The notes: generated by a model not told the origin, from the letters alone. A stretch of DNA of 54,366 nt from Bdellovibrionales bacterium (GCA_023301025.1 JALZUR010000045.1:1-54366); one strand, 5' to 3'. Shown: positions 29,701-38,095, counted from the stretch's first letter. A program made the numbers and translations.

Positions 29701-30640
29701 AGTTACTTTAGGTCAAAGAAAAAGATTTAAAAGTGGTGTAAGCCTTACTCAAGAAAATCAGTTTACAACTACACAAAGCAATAGTGGTGTAGGTCAGCTT
29801 TATGGTTTAGACTACAATTTAAACCAAAAGTTTAATCTAAGAACAAACTATTCAAATACAAGACTCACTAGTCAGATAGATGATAGCGAAACTTTAAGAG
29901 AAAATGTTGGTTTGGGTGTAACATACACTCAAAATCAAGATGTAAGAGCATCAAGTCAATTTTCATATGTTGAAGATGAAGGTGTAGAAGATGGCACTGA
30001 CACAAACAATCAAAAGATAAGACAGTATATTCTTACAAACTCTCTTAACTGGAGATTAAGTCCATCACATTCATTCTTAATTGAGGCTGACTACTCAAAC
30101 TCTGTTGATCGAAATACTGATGAGGACCTGGCACGTTTTATAGAAGGAAACTTAGGATACGCCTACAGACCTGTGCTAAATGATAGATTTAATTTTTTCT
30201 TTAAGTACACCTATTTATATGATCTTGACTCTAGAGCTCAAGAAAATGCAAGGAACGATCAAAGAGTAAATATTTTCTCACTTGAAGGAAGCTATGATCT
30301 TACAAGAAAATGGCAGTTAGGTAGTAGAGTGGCGTATAAAGTAGGATCAGAACGCCTGATAAGAGGTCAAGGACCTTGGATAGACAGTGCTTTAGCATTT
30401 GCGCAACTACGAGCACGATATCATATTGTAAAGAAATGGGATGGGCTTTTTGAGCTTAGGCTTATCGATACAGTTAATGCACAAGAATCTGAAATGGGGC
30501 TTTTATTAGGAATAGACTATCACTTAGGCAATAACTTTAAAGTAGGTGCTGGTTATAACTTTTCTAATTTTAATGATGATTTGATCAATTTTAACTTTAA
30601 TTCACAGGGGTGGTTCTTAAATGTTGTCGGTAAACTCTAA
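26753..30640 (+). CDS. Outer-membrane beta-barrel partner of the giant DUF11 protein
   Basis: The 1,295-residue protein has a signal peptide (about 1-29, ending A-F-A-Q), a low-complexity Lys/Glu/Val-rich stretch (about 35-150) and beta domains to about 400. The next region contains F-Y-L-K-G-K-V-K-G-K-Y (about 440) and R-R-L-D-P-D-R-Y-Y-P-V-Y-G-D (about 480-495). The remainder is rich in alternating aromatic strands typical of a large outer-membrane barrel and ends in G-W-F-L-N-V-V-G-K-L. As I recall, these motifs belong to the C-terminal barrel of proteobacterial DUF11/SdrD surface proteins in which repeats and barrel share one chain; here it is a separate gene. The ATG overlaps the giant gene by 8 bp. 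Inferred role: outer-membrane anchor or export partner. I noticed no cysteine. Confidence 0.8.
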   Translation: MNKFKFLLILMLPATSLLFELSFTTKAFAQTGLNLEDSQKLLSADPSNEESKEEKTDVLGTISEDLEESKIVEVPKASDNKATEKVIDETVKKPVVEPVKEPVLEMPQKEVVETNKDADALETVKDSESVKTTEISTKDSKTKEDKNLPPETKEELNTRLQLDRRVDVVYEGRVKFKNGAAIWAVEDPSLDTPKLEIQAPEQIDITTKELRFRVFTNYFPFINTWELGLYKRDKVGVKTLIKTLKGERDELYNISYPINEGDYEIGDTIFYQLKVFQNEDIFDIVREKRIEFIKRVENQNLDENDDTLDSNSLEAIWGQNSIEKQNIPIRGSRVRIVGRNFPINQSLEYRGQRLQVDQAGNFLVEEHFPIGEHKIQVNVTDRDTKDKFMVPFDLSVSGNYFFAVAIADMRIGSSKLSEQIAGVDSDDTYDSEMFTDGRLAFYLKGKVKGKYLITAQMDTTEGPIKNMFDSVFRKDSEALFRRLDPDRYYPVYGDNSTTTETAASQGQLYVKVEVDQSYILWGNDNLETTRTLLSQYNRTLYGAHAKYKSRKQTKFGENRTSLSVFAANPESLLGHNEFRATGSRVYRLRHNDIIQGSEKIVLELRDRDTGLLVSTSSQIVLEPFKDYEFDYLAGRIVLTREITNFDIDGSSSVTTGGTNNSGREQYFLVADYEYSPFGNDLDETSVGGSLEKWIGDYVAVGGTYVEEGRAGSEYSLKGLDATLKLGQQSFVKAERSETDSVQSSANFISEDGGLSFFQKELDLSTNPQDQSGKALAVESRLFLNDFIKSEKTDAVLTTWYRDYEAGFSTARRQVGADLKEYGLDYEMTLNSSNTIKSKIAVTDQTAGQKEQILVLSYGKDFRNGTTVSAEYRKEDQTNSSTGQDDSGSVIGLQLNQRLTRGWTVYGRAQDSVKEEGNYQENSRWALGTKFRISRKFEGTAEYSDGDRGESHLFGLGYNVSESHRVYSNFGRSIDTSSGEISDGVTLGQRKRFKSGVSLTQENQFTTTQSNSGVGQLYGLDYNLNQKFNLRTNYSNTRLTSQIDDSETLRENVGLGVTYTQNQDVRASSQFSYVEDEGVEDGTDTNNQKIRQYILTNSLNWRLSPSHSFLIEADYSNSVDRNTDEDLARFIEGNLGYAYRPVLNDRFNFFFKYTYLYDLDSRAQENARNDQRVNIFSLEGSYDLTRKWQLGSRVAYKVGSERLIRGQGPWIDSALAFAQLRARYHIVKKWDGLFELRLIDTVNAQESEMGLLLGIDYHLGNNFKVGAGYNFSNFNDDLINFNFNSQGWFLNVVGKL

Positions 30641-30896
30641 GATTTTATGTCTTCTTATTTTAATGTTTTCACAAGTGTCATTAGCTAAAATTACATCTAG
30701 CAGCTCTCCTATAAAAACTGAAAGCAGTTCAAGTTCTGTACGTGAGCCAGCTTCGATTGGATCAGCCATTATAAAAAATAAAGATAACTTTAGGGTAGAA
30801 GCCTTTGGCGAAAGCCGTGCTAAAGAGCATCTAAAACAAAGAAAACCTTCACCTTCAGAGAGTGAAAATTTTATCCAAGAGGTAGAAGGCCTTTAA
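30621..30896 (+). CDS. Small secreted protein of unknown function
   Basis: The 91-residue product begins with a convincing signal peptide (C-L-L-I-L-M-F-S-Q-V-S-L-A, cleavage near residue 22), then a Ser-rich segment and a charged, probably disordered tail. The start lies inside the 3' end of the barrel gene (20 bp overlap), suggesting translational coupling and a shared transcript. No family recognised. The signal peptide and gene position argue that it is real rather than a chance frame. It could be a periplasmic accessory of the giant/barrel pair (inference). Confidence 0.65.
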   Translation: MLSVNSKILCLLILMFSQVSLAKITSSSSPIKTESSSSSVREPASIGSAIIKNKDNFRVEAFGESRAKEHLKQRKPSPSESENFIQEVEGL

Positions 30897-30935
30897 TAAA
30901 TATTTCAAATGAATATTTCAATCTAAGCTACATGC

Positions 30936-30964
30936 TTGAGAGATAAAAGCACCTCTTGTACTCT
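30936..30964 (+). promoter_or_regulatory. Possible sigma70-type promoter before the thioredoxin/TPR gene
   Basis: TTGAGA at 30936-30941 (5 of 6 to the -35 consensus) is followed after 17 bp by TACTCT at 30959-30964 (3 of 6, keeping T, A and the final T). The weak -10 makes this only a candidate; read-through from the upstream genes is the alternative. Confidence 0.25.
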
Positions 30965-30977
30965 GTAAAAAGAGGTG
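30950..30977 (+). promoter_or_regulatory. Hairpin covering the ribosome-binding site of the thioredoxin/TPR gene
   Basis: CACCTCTT (30950-30957) and AAGAGGTG (30970-30977) are perfect 8-bp inverted repeats with a 12-nt loop. The downstream arm is itself the Shine-Dalgarno (AGAGGTG) placed 4 nt before the ATG at 30982. In a transcript coming from upstream, the stem would hide the ribosome-binding site. Confidence 0.5.
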
Positions 30978-30981
30978 AAAT

Positions 30982-32796
30982 ATGAAATCTACTTTAATAT
31001 TAGTTTTAACAACAGTTCTAATGAGTTCAGTGGCCTTTACTTTAGATGAAGAACCAAGTTTAGAATCAGGAAAAAGCATAAGTCTTAAAAATAAACTTAA
31101 AAGAAGTTTGTTAAATCCAAGTACAGAAAATCCTCTGATAAATGAATCTATTGGTTATACGACTATAAAAAACCATCATTTTAATTTAGAAGCGCCTCAA
31201 GACTGTGGTAATGACAGCAGTAAAAAAATGACAGCAAAAAAAGTAACCTGTCAGTTTCACTCTTCAGGTTCTAGATCAGTTACATTGAGTATTTGTGATG
31301 ATAAAAAAACCTTTTGTAAACAACAAAAAATAAATCTTAACGTTCAAAAAAGTAAATCTAGAAATGCCAAGATCAATAAGTCTCCTGTGTTAAATACTCT
31401 TAAAATGCAGAAAGAAATTAAAGAAAAGCTTATGAAAGATTTTAAAATCATGACGACTGATGAGGCTGTTCAAGCAATCTCTATGAAAAAAGCCGCCTTA
31501 GTAATGGTTTCTACAGATTGGTGTCCTCCATGCAACTATGCAAAAGAGTTCTTACTTCAAACACAAAGTTTTAAAGACGCTACAAAAGATCTTTTACTTA
31601 TTTATGTTGATGGCGATAGCCCAAATTCAAAATCTTGGATAAAAAAAATAAAAACTCTTTTTTATCCTAGTTATGTAGTTTTAAATAAAGATTTAAAGGT
31701 TGTGTCTGTTTTTTCAGAAAATTCATCAGATAAATTCATTAAAGTTTTAAACAAGGCTTTAGATGACTTAGAAGATCCTATGAGTTATCTAAATTTAAGA
31801 TTAGCTCAAAGAAACTCGGGAGGTTTTTTAAGAAAAGCTAAAGACTTTTTTAAATCAGATAAGAGCTTAATTGAAGATAAAAAAAGGCATATTGAGTACC
31901 TACTAGCCCGAGGAAAGTTTAAAGAAGTTTTATCTAATATTGAAAATACTGAAAATAAAAATATGTTTAAATCTGCAGAGTTAGATTCAAAATTGTATAT
32001 GTCATATATGGGTGAAGATAGTTTTAAGGATAAAGCTCTTTTTTATAAAGAGTATTTAGAAATGAATCCTGCAGATGTTTCTAATTATTTTGGTGTTTTA
32101 GAAGATTTTTGCGAAGATTCAAAAGGTTCTAAACTTAGTAAAGATCCCAAATATGATGCTTCTACTAAAGATTCACGATCAATATCTGAAGAGTGTATTT
32201 CCTATATTGATAAATATAAAAAATATCAAAAAAGTATTGTAGATTCGAAAAATAGTTTAGTTAGTGTTTCTGAAAAAGAGTATTTAAAGATGGATAGAGC
32301 TATGGACAACGCAAGTTTAGCTAAAATTACTGGAGATACTAAACTTGCTGATAAATTTTTTAAAGACTGTAGAGGCTCTTTAGAGAGTTTATTTAAATTT
32401 TCTCCTTTAAAAGAAAAATCTAGAACTCTTAGAATGACACAGCTAAAATGCTTAAAAGATAAAAGTAAAGAAATTTCACTTTTAAAAAGTTTAGCTAAAG
32501 ATTACCCCTATGAAGCTACATTTCATTCTAAACTCTTTAAGTTTTACAAGAAAAATAAAGATGCCGCCAAAGCATTAGAAAGCAATCAAAATGCTATTGA
32601 TTTCTCATATGGAAATGTATGGTTAAACAATGTAAATTCTAGAGTGAGCTATTTGATTGAGCTAAATGAAAAGAAAAAAGCTCTAGATTTAGCAAATCAA
32701 GCATTAAGTGAGGTAGATCTATCAAAAGATGACTTAAGAGCTGCTTATCATTTAAAATCTTTAAGAACTCTCAGACAAAAAGCTAAAAAGATCTAA
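30982..32796 (+). CDS. Secreted thioredoxin-fold protein with TPR-like helical C-terminus
   Basis: The 604-residue protein starts with a signal peptide (about 1-19). Residues about 50-122 form a small beta-rich domain with four Cys (75, 90, 105, 112) that could make two disulfides. A thioredoxin fold follows, with the redox motif W-C-P-P-C at 180-184 and a later F-Y-P-S-Y-V-V segment that supplies the cis-Pro strand. The rest (about 270-604) is helical, with TPR-like A/K-rich repeats. It is probably a periplasmic thiol-disulfide or protein-folding factor; the substrate is unknown. It follows the giant/barrel locus by 85 bp, but neither of those proteins is cysteine-rich, so they are not obvious clients. 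It converges on the suf operon. Confidence 0.75.
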   Translation: MKSTLILVLTTVLMSSVAFTLDEEPSLESGKSISLKNKLKRSLLNPSTENPLINESIGYTTIKNHHFNLEAPQDCGNDSSKKMTAKKVTCQFHSSGSRSVTLSICDDKKTFCKQQKINLNVQKSKSRNAKINKSPVLNTLKMQKEIKEKLMKDFKIMTTDEAVQAISMKKAALVMVSTDWCPPCNYAKEFLLQTQSFKDATKDLLLIYVDGDSPNSKSWIKKIKTLFYPSYVVLNKDLKVVSVFSENSSDKFIKVLNKALDDLEDPMSYLNLRLAQRNSGGFLRKAKDFFKSDKSLIEDKKRHIEYLLARGKFKEVLSNIENTENKNMFKSAELDSKLYMSYMGEDSFKDKALFYKEYLEMNPADVSNYFGVLEDFCEDSKGSKLSKDPKYDASTKDSRSISEECISYIDKYKKYQKSIVDSKNSLVSVSEKEYLKMDRAMDNASLAKITGDTKLADKFFKDCRGSLESLFKFSPLKEKSRTLRMTQLKCLKDKSKEISLLKSLAKDYPYEATFHSKLFKFYKKNKDAAKALESNQNAIDFSYGNVWLNNVNSRVSYLIELNEKKKALDLANQALSEVDLSKDDLRAAYHLKSLRTLRQKAKKI

Positions 32797-32864
32797 CTCA
32801 TTAATTATTTCAAAAAATATCTTTGCTTAAAGTAATAAGTCACAATTTTTTTTAAAGTTTAACG

Positions 32865-33458
32865 TTACTCAGGTATAACTTGAATGTCGTCTTTAAATTC
32901 ATTTGATAAAATGCCTTGAATAGCTTGTAGTGTTCCCATAGTAGAGCTTGGGCAATTCCCGCAAGCACCTTGAAAGGTGACAAAGAGTTCAGGGTGATCG
33001 TAGTCATTAATTTCAATGTCTCCTCCATCAGCTCTAAGCCCTGGCCTAATGGTTCGATCTAGAATAGCCTCTAAACTTTGTATATCAGGTGACTGTTCTT
33101 TACGTTTTTCTTTTTTTTGCTCGTCTTTAATCTCTTCGGGTGTTTTAAAATTTGTATCAAAGTCTTTAAACTGAGTTTTAATAATTGGTGCAACAAAGCC
33201 TTTGAGCTCTTCATTGTCCCACTCTCCATTGTGTGTGACTGTCATAGTGTTTTGAAAAATAAAAATTTGGCTTATATTGTTTAAGTTAAACACAGACTCT
33301 ACTATAGGCATTCCATCTTGAACTTCAGTGAGCCCTCTATAACTTACTTTTCCAGATTGTTTTAAAGTCTGATTAACAATAAATTTAATTGCGTGTGGGT
33401 TAGGTGTAGCTTGCGGCCTAACTTTTACCTCTTCAGTTGTAGTATTTTTATTTGTCAT
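32865..33458 (-). CDS. nfuA: NfuA/NifU-like Fe-S cluster carrier
   Basis: The 197-residue protein has an Nfu N-terminal-type domain (about 10-103, starting T-P-N-P-H-A-I-K-F), a short charged linker, and a C-terminal NifU domain (about 125-195) with the cluster-binding motif G-A-C-G-N-C-P-S-S (C166 and C169). Such proteins receive clusters from SufBCD and pass them to target enzymes. It is the last gene of the suf operon, 46 bp after sufS. The A-type-like N-terminus of gammaproteobacterial NfuA is replaced by the Nfu-N domain found in many other bacteria. Confidence 0.9.
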   Translation of the reverse strand: MTNKNTTTEEVKVRPQATPNPHAIKFIVNQTLKQSGKVSYRGLTEVQDGMPIVESVFNLNNISQIFIFQNTMTVTHNGEWDNEELKGFVAPIIKTQFKDFDTNFKTPEEIKDEQKKEKRKEQSPDIQSLEAILDRTIRPGLRADGGDIEINDYDHPELFVTFQGACGNCPSSTMGTLQAIQGILSNEFKDDIQVIPE

Positions 33459-33504
33459 AGTGTTTGGATCTTCTTTTATTTTTTTCTTAGTATTTTATTT
33501 ATGT

Positions 33505-34698
33505 TTATCTAAGCATTTTCACAGCTTTTTTAACGGCGCCAACCAATGCATATACATCTGACTCAGTGTTGTAGATTGAAAATGAAGCTCTAGCGCAAGT
33601 GTTGATATTAAATTTTTTAAGTAGGGGTTGTGTGCAGTGATGACCTGATCTTAAAGCCAAGCCTTGCTCATCTAGCAGCTCACACAAATCATTTGCGTGA
33701 ATTCCATCTATTGTAAAACTTAAAATTCCAGTTTTAGTCGGTGATGTGCCAAACTCCCTAAAGCCTTTAATTTCGGATAATCCTTGCCTAGCAAGCTTTA
33801 ACAGATTTTTGCTATGCTCAGCCACAGCTTTTTGGTCTAAGGTTTCACAAAAGTCTAAAGATTTTGAAAAGGCTAAAACTGCAGAAATATTTGGAGTGCC
33901 TGCCTCAAACTTTAAAGCTCCTTCTTGATAATCTGAGCTGTCTTTTGAAACCTCTGTTATCATTGCTCCCCCAAGTTGATAAACTTTCATGTTCTTAGGG
34001 TTTTTAATGTACAGAACTCCTAAACCAAAAGGTCCAAAGGCTTTGTGGGCTGAAAATACATAATAGTCAGGATCTAAATCTTTTAAATTAGGTCTGTGGC
34101 TCACAAATGACTGTGCACCGTCTAACAGAACCTGGGCACCATTAGTTTTTGCTAAAGTGATAAGTTCTTTTGCTGGATTGAGGGTTCCTAAGGTATTTGA
34201 AATATGAACAAAAGAAAACACTCGTACACTGTTTTCAGAAAAAACTTTCTTAGCTTGATCTAAACTAAGTTCTCCTTTCTCATCTACGCTTAAATAGATA
34301 AGTTTTGCACCAGTTAGTTTTGAAACCCGCTGCCAGGGAACAATGTTTGCGTGATGCTCCATCTCGGTTAGAAGAATTGTATCTTTATCAGTTAGGGTCT
34401 GCTCAAAGTGGTGCGCAACAAGATTGATACCTTCAGTAGTTCCTTTAGTAAAAACAATTTGCTCAGGGATTGTATTAAGAGATTTTGCAGTTTTCTCTCT
34501 TGTTACTTCAAAGCGAGTAGTGGCTTTTGATGACAACCGATGAACACCTCTGTGGACGTTTGATACTTTAGAAGAGTTAAAAAGATACTCTTCATCTACT
34601 GCGCTTTTGTGCTTTAGAGTTGTTGCAGCAGAGTCTAGATAAATAAGTTTATCTTTTTTCATGTGTTCAATCTGAGGAAAGTCTTTTTCAGAATACAT
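33505..34698 (-). CDS. sufS: Cysteine desulfurase SufS
   Basis: A 397-residue class V aminotransferase fold. It takes sulfur from cysteine as a persulfide for SufBCD. Visible landmarks are the PLP-binding D193 in L-L-D-G-A-Q, the Schiff-base lysine K219 in F-S-A-H-K-A-F-G, and the active-site C355 in R-S-G-H-H-C-T-Q-P, which marks the SufS (group II) subfamily. Length is normal for the family. It starts 3 bp after the sufD stop, so the two are translated together. No SufE or SufU partner gene is present in the operon. Confidence 0.95.
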   Translation of the reverse strand: MYSEKDFPQIEHMKKDKLIYLDSAATTLKHKSAVDEEYLFNSSKVSNVHRGVHRLSSKATTRFEVTREKTAKSLNTIPEQIVFTKGTTEGINLVAHHFEQTLTDKDTILLTEMEHHANIVPWQRVSKLTGAKLIYLSVDEKGELSLDQAKKVFSENSVRVFSFVHISNTLGTLNPAKELITLAKTNGAQVLLDGAQSFVSHRPNLKDLDPDYYVFSAHKAFGPFGLGVLYIKNPKNMKVYQLGGAMITEVSKDSSDYQEGALKFEAGTPNISAVLAFSKSLDFCETLDQKAVAEHSKNLLKLARQGLSEIKGFREFGTSPTKTGILSFTIDGIHANDLCELLDEQGLALRSGHHCTQPLLKKFNINTCARASFSIYNTESDVYALVGAVKKAVKMLR

Positions 34699-34701
34699 AA
34701 A

Positions 34702-35829
34702 CTATAAACCTTTCTTGATCCTGGTTTCAAAGTACTTTTTTAGACTTTTATTTTCTTTGAAAACATCAAGAGGGCTTAGCAAAAATCCTTCTAAAAGAAT
34801 TTTCTTTGCTGCTTTTTTTGAAAAGCCGCGGGACATCAAATAAAAAAAGTGACTCTCATCAAGTGCCCCAGTGGTTGCACCATGTGAGGCCTTTACATCA
34901 TCTTGGTAAATATTAAGTTCAGGTTGAGTATCAACCTTTGATTTTTTTCCTAGAAGTAAATTATTATTGAGTTGCTCTACATTTGCCCCGGTTGAGTCTT
35001 CAGTAAGATGAACACGTCCAGAAAATATTGAATGTCCTATATCTTCATTTAAAGTTTTAAAGGTTTGAATAGTTTCTTGATCTTCAAAAAAATGAAAAAC
35101 ATCTGAATGAAAATCAAAAACAGCATCATCTTTTGTGATACTTAGGCCATTAAGTGTAACCTTAGAGTTTTTATCAAATTGATAGGCTCTCACCTCTAGT
35201 CTCTTAAAATCACTTTGACCACTAGAAAAACTAAAAAAATTAACTTCTGCTTTTTCTTCTAAAATAAAGCTCATTTGTCTGTAAGAGTTTACTGTAGAGT
35301 TTAAATCAAGACCGACGTTTAGCTTTGCACCTTTTTTTATAATAAAGTTAATTTCTTGCTTCAGACCTACAGATTGATCACTTTCGAAAAGACACATTGA
35401 AACTGCTGTGTTTTCAGATAGATCAAATAAAAACTTAGGACTTAAAGAGTTTGTATTGATCCAAAGAGTTGTAGGAAGACTTTCTGTTAGATTTAAAGAT
35501 TCAGTATTAAAATCACTTAGTTCATTACTTAAGGTTGAGTCTAATGAAGCTCTTTTAAGATATCCAGTAGTGTTGTTTTTACTTGTAAAGTAAGATTTAA
35601 AAACATTGGGATCTAATGTCTTGTGAACTATTTTATCCGTAGTAAAATCTCCAAAGCTTACAGCTTGAAACTGCTCTTCACTTGGTCCTAGACCCATTAA
35701 AGTTCTGTTTAAGTCAGATGTGTTTTCTTTAAATGCACTGAGTGGGCTTGGGGCTTTAAAAAACTTTTTTGGTGTGTACTTCCAAGGCTCTGCCTTAAAG
35801 TTTATCGTCGAAGTGATTGGTTGATTCAT
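34702..35829 (-). CDS. sufD: Fe-S assembly scaffold subunit SufD
   Basis: A 375-residue SufB/SufD-family protein. The conserved C-terminal beta-helix part shows S-H-G-A-T-T-G, L-D-E-S-H-F-F-Y-L-M-S-R-G and a final helix typical of SufD. SufD pairs with SufB and the SufC ATPase in the SufBC2D scaffold. The N-terminal half is poorly conserved, as usual in this family. Its start overlaps the sufC stop by 4 bp (ATGA type), indicating coupled translation. Confidence 0.93.
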   Translation of the reverse strand: MNQPITSTINFKAEPWKYTPKKFFKAPSPLSAFKENTSDLNRTLMGLGPSEEQFQAVSFGDFTTDKIVHKTLDPNVFKSYFTSKNNTTGYLKRASLDSTLSNELSDFNTESLNLTESLPTTLWINTNSLSPKFLFDLSENTAVSMCLFESDQSVGLKQEINFIIKKGAKLNVGLDLNSTVNSYRQMSFILEEKAEVNFFSFSSGQSDFKRLEVRAYQFDKNSKVTLNGLSITKDDAVFDFHSDVFHFFEDQETIQTFKTLNEDIGHSIFSGRVHLTEDSTGANVEQLNNNLLLGKKSKVDTQPELNIYQDDVKASHGATTGALDESHFFYLMSRGFSKKAAKKILLEGFLLSPLDVFKENKSLKKYFETRIKKGL

Positions 35830-36572
35830 ATCCCTTCATATCCTTTTTCTTCTAACTCATCAGCAAGGTCTATGCCTCCTGTTTTCTGAATGGCTCCGTC
35901 TTTTAAGATATGAATGTAATCGGGTTTTATAAAGTCTAAAATCCTTTTGTAGTGTGTTATTAGTAAAAAGGACTTTTCAGGGCTTTTAGATTTATTTAAA
36001 CACTCACAAACTGTTTTTAAAGAGTCTATATCGAGACCAGAATCTGTTTCATCAAAAATAGAAAACTGAGGGTTTAAAAGAAGCATTTGTAAGATCTCGT
36101 TACGTTTTTTCTCACCTCCAGAAAAACCATCATTAAGTCCGCGATACAAAAAGCTTGGGCTTAAGTTGACCTCTTTGATTTTTTCTAAAGCCATCTGTTC
36201 AAATTCGTCTCTTGAAATCTCATCGGCCCCTTGAAATTTGCAATGGTTGTTAAAAGCTGAGTGTAAAAAATCTAGGTTTGTAACTCCAGGTATTTCTACG
36301 GGGTATTGGTTTGCTAAAAAAACACCATTTAATGAGACTTCATCAGGATCAAGATCTAAAAGCTCAATTTGACTAAAGTCTTTATCCATTTTTATCTCTC
36401 CTGAAATCACCTCATAATCAGGGTGTCTGGCGATTACTTTGGAGAGTGTGCTTTTTCCGGAACCATTGGGTCCCATGATTGCGTGAATTGTTCCAGGCTC
36501 AATTGTTAGATTAAAGTTCTTTAAAACTTTTGATCCTTCTACTTCTACATTTAAATCTTTTATGCTTATCAT
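35826..36572 (-). CDS. sufC: SufC ATPase of the SufBCD complex
   Basis: A 248-residue ABC-type ATPase. Walker A is G-P-N-G-S-G-K-S-T (34-42), the signature is F-S-G-G-E-K-K-R (150-157), Walker B runs into F-D-E-T-D-S-G-L-D (173-181), and the switch His is in L-I-T-H-Y near residue 206. The K-K-R after the signature and the D-S-G-L-D loop are characteristic of SufC rather than transporter ATPases. It powers conformational change in SufBD during cluster assembly. It lies 80 bp after sufB, the only sizeable gap in the operon. Confidence 0.96.
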   Translation of the reverse strand: MISIKDLNVEVEGSKVLKNFNLTIEPGTIHAIMGPNGSGKSTLSKVIARHPDYEVISGEIKMDKDFSQIELLDLDPDEVSLNGVFLANQYPVEIPGVTNLDFLHSAFNNHCKFQGADEISRDEFEQMALEKIKEVNLSPSFLYRGLNDGFSGGEKKRNEILQMLLLNPQFSIFDETDSGLDIDSLKTVCECLNKSKSPEKSFLLITHYKRILDFIKPDYIHILKDGAIQKTGGIDLADELEEKGYEGI

Positions 36573-36652
36573 TTTTACCTAATCTTTATTTTTTAAATCT
36601 TATTTTTACTGGTTCTAATATTTGTTTATCAATAGTTACTAACGTTTCGAAA

Positions 36653-38095
36653 TCATCCAACACTGTTTTCTAGTTTCATTTCAATTAGTTTTACGGCTTC
36701 AACAGAAAATTCTAACGGAAGTGTTTTAAAAACATCTTTACAAAAGCCATTTACCAAAAGAGAGATAGACTTTTCTTCATCAAAACCTCTAGATTTTAAG
36801 TAAAAAAGTTGGTCTTCACTAAGTTTAGATGTCGAAGCTTCATGTTCTACAGTTGAAGAGTTGTTTTTGACTTCAATAGAGGGGTAAGTGTTTGCTGAAC
36901 AGTTATCACCTACAAGCATAGAGTCACACTGTGAATAGTTTCTTGCGTTTTCAGCCATGGGCATGATTTTAACTTGCCCTCTATAGTTATTCATGGATTT
37001 TTCTGTAGAAATACCTTTTGAAACTATGGTGCTTTTTGTGTCTTTCCCCACATGGACCATTTTTGTTCCTGTGTCGGCTTGCATGCAGTCATGTGTTAGG
37101 GCAACAGAGTAAAACTTTCCTTCCGATCTATCGCCTTGAAGAATACAACTTGGATACTTCCAAGTTATGGCAGAGCCTGCTTCAACTTGTGTCCAACTTA
37201 CTTTTGAATCATCACCTAAACATTTAGCTCGTTTGGTAACAAAATTATAGATTCCACCTTTACCTTCCTGATCTCCTGCATACCAGTTTTGAACAGTGGA
37301 GTACCTAACTTCGGCATTTTTAAGAACTACAATTTCAACAACTGCGGCGTGAAGTTGGTTTTCATCTCTTTGAGGTGCTGTGCACCCTTCAAGATAATTA
37401 ACAAAACTTTCTTCATCAGCAATGATGAGCGTTCTTTCAAATTGACCTGTTTCCTCGGCGTTGATTCTAAAGTAGGTCGAAAGATCTATAGGAGACTTAA
37501 CTCCTTTTGGAATATAGCAAAAAGAACCATCTGTAAAAACAGCTGAGTTTAAACACGTAAAAAAGTTATCTTTTACAGGCACTACAGATGCTAAGTATTT
37601 TTTTACTAGTTCTGGATAATTTTTAATAGCTTCTGATATAGAGCAAAAAATTATTCCATGTTTTTCGAGCTCTTCTTTTTGAGTTGTAGCAACAGAAACA
37701 GAATCAAAAACCACATCCATGGCTACCCCAGTAAGCCTTTTTTGTTCGGATAAAGGAATGCCTAACTTTTCAAAAGTTTTTAAAAGTTCTGGATCAATAT
37801 CATTAAGACTTTCTGGTTTGTCTTCATCACTTTTCTTCTTAGGTGCTGAAAAGTAAGAGATGTCTTGATAATTAATAGGCTTGTAAGAGTGAGACCCCCA
37901 ATGAGGCTCAGTCATTTTCTGCCATTCTTTAAAGGCGTTTAATCTAAAGTCTAGCATCCACTGAGGTTCTTCTTTTTTTTGAGAGATAAAAGTAATAACT
38001 TCTTCAGATAGCCCTTTAGCGATAGTTTCTGATTCAATGTTTGAAGTGAATCCATATTTGTAGTCTTTGCTATTTTTTTTAATAGGTTCTGTCAT
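36653..38095 (-). CDS. sufB: Fe-S assembly scaffold SufB
   Basis: A 480-residue SufB of normal length. Strong matches include the C-T-A-P core near the middle, [22 protein letters not shown] and V-E-H-E-A-S-T-S-K. The Cys of Q-C-D-S-M-L corresponds to the cluster/persulfide-site Cys405 of E. coli SufB, and the nearby His/Glu of E-H-E-A are also kept. It is the main scaffold on which clusters are built with SufC and SufD. Its ATG overlaps the stop of the upstream regulator gene by 4 bp. Confidence 0.96.
   Translation of the reverse strand: MTEPIKKNSKDYKYGFTSNIESETIAKGLSEEVITFISQKKEEPQWMLDFRLNAFKEWQKMTEPHWGSHSYKPINYQDISYFSAPKKKSDEDKPESLNDIDPELLKTFEKLGIPLSEQKRLTGVAMDVVFDSVSVATTQKEELEKHGIIFCSISEAIKNYPELVKKYLASVVPVKDNFFTCLNSAVFTDGSFCYIPKGVKSPIDLSTYFRINAEETGQFERTLIIADEESFVNYLEGCTAPQRDENQLHAAVVEIVVLKNAEVRYSTVQNWYAGDQEGKGGIYNFVTKRAKCLGDDSKVSWTQVEAGSAITWKYPSCILQGDRSEGKFYSVALTHDCMQADTGTKMVHVGKDTKSTIVSKGISTEKSMNNYRGQVKIMPMAENARNYSQCDSMLVGDNCSANTYPSIEVKNNSSTVEHEASTSKLSEDQLFYLKSRGFDEEKSISLLVNGFCKDVFKTLPLEFSVEAVKLIEMKLENSVG

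Noticed and set aside
1-30896. Recent horizontal transfer of the giant surface locus
   Set aside because: No mobile element, integrase, tRNA or direct-repeat boundary is visible, and codon style (AGA, AT-rich) resembles the neighbours; the left boundary is outside the window.
32797-32864. Terminator between the convergent thioredoxin and nfu genes
   Set aside because: A run of eight T is present but I could not find a convincing stem next to it on either strand.
33746-37546. Plus-strand frames of 60-85 codons opposite the suf genes
   Set aside because: They lie fully within well-identified suf genes and show no start signals or family features.
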